From CAVPTL01 sp963708725 (GTDB lineage: Bacteria > Actinomycetota > Thermoleophilia > Gaiellales > JAICJC01): a stretch of 64,000 bases of DNA. The position numbers and the translations under genes were made by a program. This document shows, piece after piece, positions 62,441-64,000 of the stretch. The notes beneath the pieces are model-generated. The model was not told where the DNA came from, ran no database searches, and was given only the letters and a program-made list of their open reading frames with translations. Numbering within the stretch: position 1 is the first letter of the stretch; each line of letters begins with the position of its first letter. The DNA is taken from contig CAVPTL010000010.1 in assembly GCA_963708725.1 (NCBI GenBank), positions 186,001 to 250,000 of the forward strand. Reading direction: 5' to 3'.

Positions 62441-63683
62441 CGGTGGTTGACGCCCTGACCCGCCTGGCTCCGCCCGCCTCGGCGATAGAGAGCAGCATGC
62501 CCGCCATGGTCAGAAACACAATCAGGCTGGATCCGCCCGAGCTTATCAGGGGCAATGGGACACCCGTGACGGGCAGGAATCCGAGCACCGCGCCGAGGTT
62601 GACAACGGCCTGCCCGGTGACCATGGTCGTGATCCCGGCGGCCAGGTACTTCCCGAACGGATCGTCGGCCCGCATCGCGATGCGATAGCCCAGCACCGCG
62701 AATGCAGCAAACGCGAACGCCGTCGCCAGGATGCCGATCAGGCCAAGCTCCTCGCCGATCACCGCAGCGATCATGTCGCTGTTGGCCTCGGGCAGATAGA
62801 AGATCTTCTGTGTGCCCTGGCCCAGGCCCTTGCCCCACAAGCCACCGGAGCCGAGTGCCAGCAGCGCCTGCACATTTTGGTATCCGGCGCCGCCGGCGAC
62901 ATGCCAGGGATCCAGGAAGGTGAGCAGGCGCTCTTTCATGTAGGCGTTCTGCGAGATACCGACCGCAGCCCCGGCGAACATCACCGCCGAGGTTCCCAGC
63001 AGCAGTCGAAACGGTGTGCCGGCCACAATCAGGACCCCGGCGACCATGATCGAGATGGCGATCGTCGTACCGAGGTCGGGCTCGGCCAACACCAGGGCGC
63101 AGGACACCAGCGCGACCACGCCGACCGGGTTGATCAACTGGCGAACCGTGGTCGGCGGTCGCCGCCGCGACGCCAGCACCTGGCACGCGAACAGCGCCAC
63201 CGCGAGCTTGGCGAACTCCGACGGCTGGATCGTGAGCGGGCCGATGTCGATCCAGCGCGACGACGCCCCCACCTGAACGCCGATGCCGGGAATCAACACG
63301 GCCACCAGCATCAGTATCGAGATCAGCATCACCAGGGGGATCAACGGGCGCCACCGCCGGTACGGCACCCGCGCGGCCACCGCCATGGCCGCCAGCCCCA
63401 TGACCGCATAGATGCCCTGGCGAACGAGCGCGGCCGTCGAGTTGCCCCCGGCCACGACCGCCACGCCGCTGGACGAGCTGTACACCATGATCAGACCGAA
63501 GGCGACCAGCCCCAGGGTGAGGAGCAGCAGCAGGTGGTATTCGATCGCCAGCCCCTGCTTTCGGGCGCGCTCCCGGAGTTCTCGAGCCTGCACCACCTCG
63601 GGCGGGGTCGGCAGGTCCGAAAGCCGTCGCGAAACCCACGCGGTGGGCTTCGACGGCCGCAGCTTGAGTCGCTCAGGAGCCAT
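62322..63683 (-). CDS. ftsW: peptidoglycan glycosyltransferase FtsW
   Basis: 453 residues, SEDS family with about ten membrane helices. YHLLLLLTLGLVAFGLIMVY opens helix 1; GIQVGASSRWIDIGPLTIQP-like GASSRWIDIGPLTIQPSEFA contains the conserved Trp and Pro; ALVLAEPDLGTTIAISIMVA has the catalytic Asp; LPLISSGGSSLIVFL is the end signature. The last 45 residues form an Arg-rich tail (RPRRTRADRSRRNSRARR) that lies over the murG start, 119 bases of overlap in a different frame. ATG 63683 overlaps the murD end by 11 bases. Confidence 0.95.
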   Translation of the reverse strand: MAPERLKLRPSKPTAWVSRRLSDLPTPPEVVQARELRERARKQGLAIEYHLLLLLTLGLVAFGLIMVYSSSSGVAVVAGGNSTAALVRQGIYAVMGLAAMAVAARVPYRRWRPLIPLVMLISILMLVAVLIPGIGVQVGASSRWIDIGPLTIQPSEFAKLAVALFACQVLASRRRPPTTVRQLINPVGVVALVSCALVLAEPDLGTTIAISIMVAGVLIVAGTPFRLLLGTSAVMFAGAAVGISQNAYMKERLLTFLDPWHVAGGAGYQNVQALLALGSGGLWGKGLGQGTQKIFYLPEANSDMIAAVIGEELGLIGILATAFAFAAFAVLGYRIAMRADDPFGKYLAAGITTMVTGQAVVNLGAVLGFLPVTGVPLPLISSGGSSLIVFLTMAGMLLSIAEAGGARRVRASTTDARTEPKPQTVQAERPRRTRADRSRRNSRARRARAGGGG

Positions 63684-64000
63684 CGCTGAGCCCCCTCGCC
63701 AGCCGCGCGAACTCATCGCCTCGGTGCTCGTAGTCACGGAACTGGTCAAAACTCGCGCAGGCGGGTGAGAGCAGCACGGTGTCACCGGGCTGGGCGTCGG
63801 CGGCCGCCGCGGCGATCGCTCGACCCAGGTCACCGCAATCCACGTGCGAGCTGCCGACGCTGTCGAGCTGCGCTGCGATCGCCGCAGTCGCTTCCCCGAT
63901 CAGATACGTCTGAGCGACCGGGCCGCGTGCGATCGCTTCGGCCAACGCCGCGAACGACCCGCCTTTGAGCGATCCGCCGAGGATCAGCCGCACCCCGCGG
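63673..64000 (-). CDS. murD: UDP-N-acetylmuramoylalanine--D-glutamate ligase, C-terminal part
   Basis: Only the last 108 residues lie in the window. VRLILGGSLKGGSFAALAEA (C-terminal domain start), GDLGRAIAAAAADAQPGDTV, and VLLSPACASFDQFRDYEHRG are typical of MurD. Adds D-Glu, supplied by MurI. First visible gene of the mur-fts cluster, truncated by the window end. Confidence 0.93.
   Translation of the reverse strand, partial: RGVRLILGGSLKGGSFAALAEAIARGPVAQTYLIGEATAAIAAQLDSVGSSHVDCGDLGRAIAAAAADAQPGDTVLLSPACASFDQFRDYEHRGDEFARLARGLSDGS

Overview
The window is GC-rich, densely coded chromosomal DNA from an actinobacterium. The most likely placement is a deep-branching group such as Thermoleophilia/Solirubrobacterales. 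This is inferred from gene content and order (rplM-rpsI-glmM-glmS-acpS-nnr-alr, guaB3-guaA, murI-rph-rdgB, split gcvPA/gcvPB), not from a database search. GTG and TTG starts are common. Genes inside operons mostly overlap by ATGA, GTGA or TTGA. Many genes at the head of a transcription unit have a TANNNT -10 hexamer only 6-9 bases before the start codon and no Shine-Dalgarno sequence, so leaderless mRNAs appear to be the local rule. I see no prophage, insertion sequence, CRISPR array or transposase; almost everything is housekeeping or ordinary accessory content.

Layout. 1-8.9 kb: a partial unknown gene, a TPP enzyme with a membrane cytochrome c, then a leftward run (methyltransferase, CCA-adding enzyme, alr, nnr, acpS) and a rightward MBL-fold hydrolase. 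8.8-15.1 kb: secreted SGNH hydrolase, glmS, glmM, rpsI, rplM, and a divergent XdhC-like gene. 15.2-19 kb: two secreted proteins, one an S53 (sedolisin) protease. 19-24.1 kb: pfkB, guaB3 and guaA, a small membrane protein, and pyrF. 24.1-29.9 kb: a DnaQ exonuclease/GIY-YIG nuclease fusion behind a LexA-type SOS box, a frameshifted beta-propeller gene, HU, pyrE with two small genes, and YihY. 29.9-37.7 kb: rdgB-rph-murI leftward; S9 peptidase-amidotransferase rightward; HAD phosphatase and a small gene leftward; amidinohydrolase-M20 peptidase rightward. 37.7-41.3 kb: a structured intergenic region, an EamA transporter, gluQ with a ring-cleaving dioxygenase, and RidA. 41.4-47.8 kb: tRNA-Glu(CTC), a TadG-like vWA protein, a membrane diguanylate cyclase, a multi-PAS histidine kinase and a secreted lectin-fold protein. 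47.8-52.6 kb: a four-helix membrane protein, a remarkable GX3-repeat protein, gltX (frameshifted at the KMSKS loop), nfo, arfB, a Cys-rich protein and a HAD hydrolase. 52.6-56.9 kb: complete glycine cleavage operon gcvT-gcvH-gcvPA-gcvPB. 57-64 kb: division and cell-wall cluster murD-ftsW-murG-murC-murB-ftsQ-ftsZ, the last gene behind its own consensus promoter.

How the genes work together. Cell-wall precursor supply is spread across the window: GlmS and GlmM make the route to UDP-GlcNAc, MurI makes D-Glu, Alr makes D-Ala, and MurB/C/D/G with FtsW complete and polymerise lipid II. Nucleotide supply and sanitation genes (pyrE, pyrF, guaB3, guaA, rdgB) and repair genes (nfo, the SOS-linked nuclease) are likewise interspersed. 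Glycine cleavage supplies C1 units.

Points most worth a second look: the GX3 repeat protein (48235-48657), the LexA box, the leaderless promoter grammar with face-to-face divergent promoters, the structured DNA/RNA at 37827-37915, the perfect palindromes at 15166-15189 and 41531-41559, and the two single-base frameshifts.
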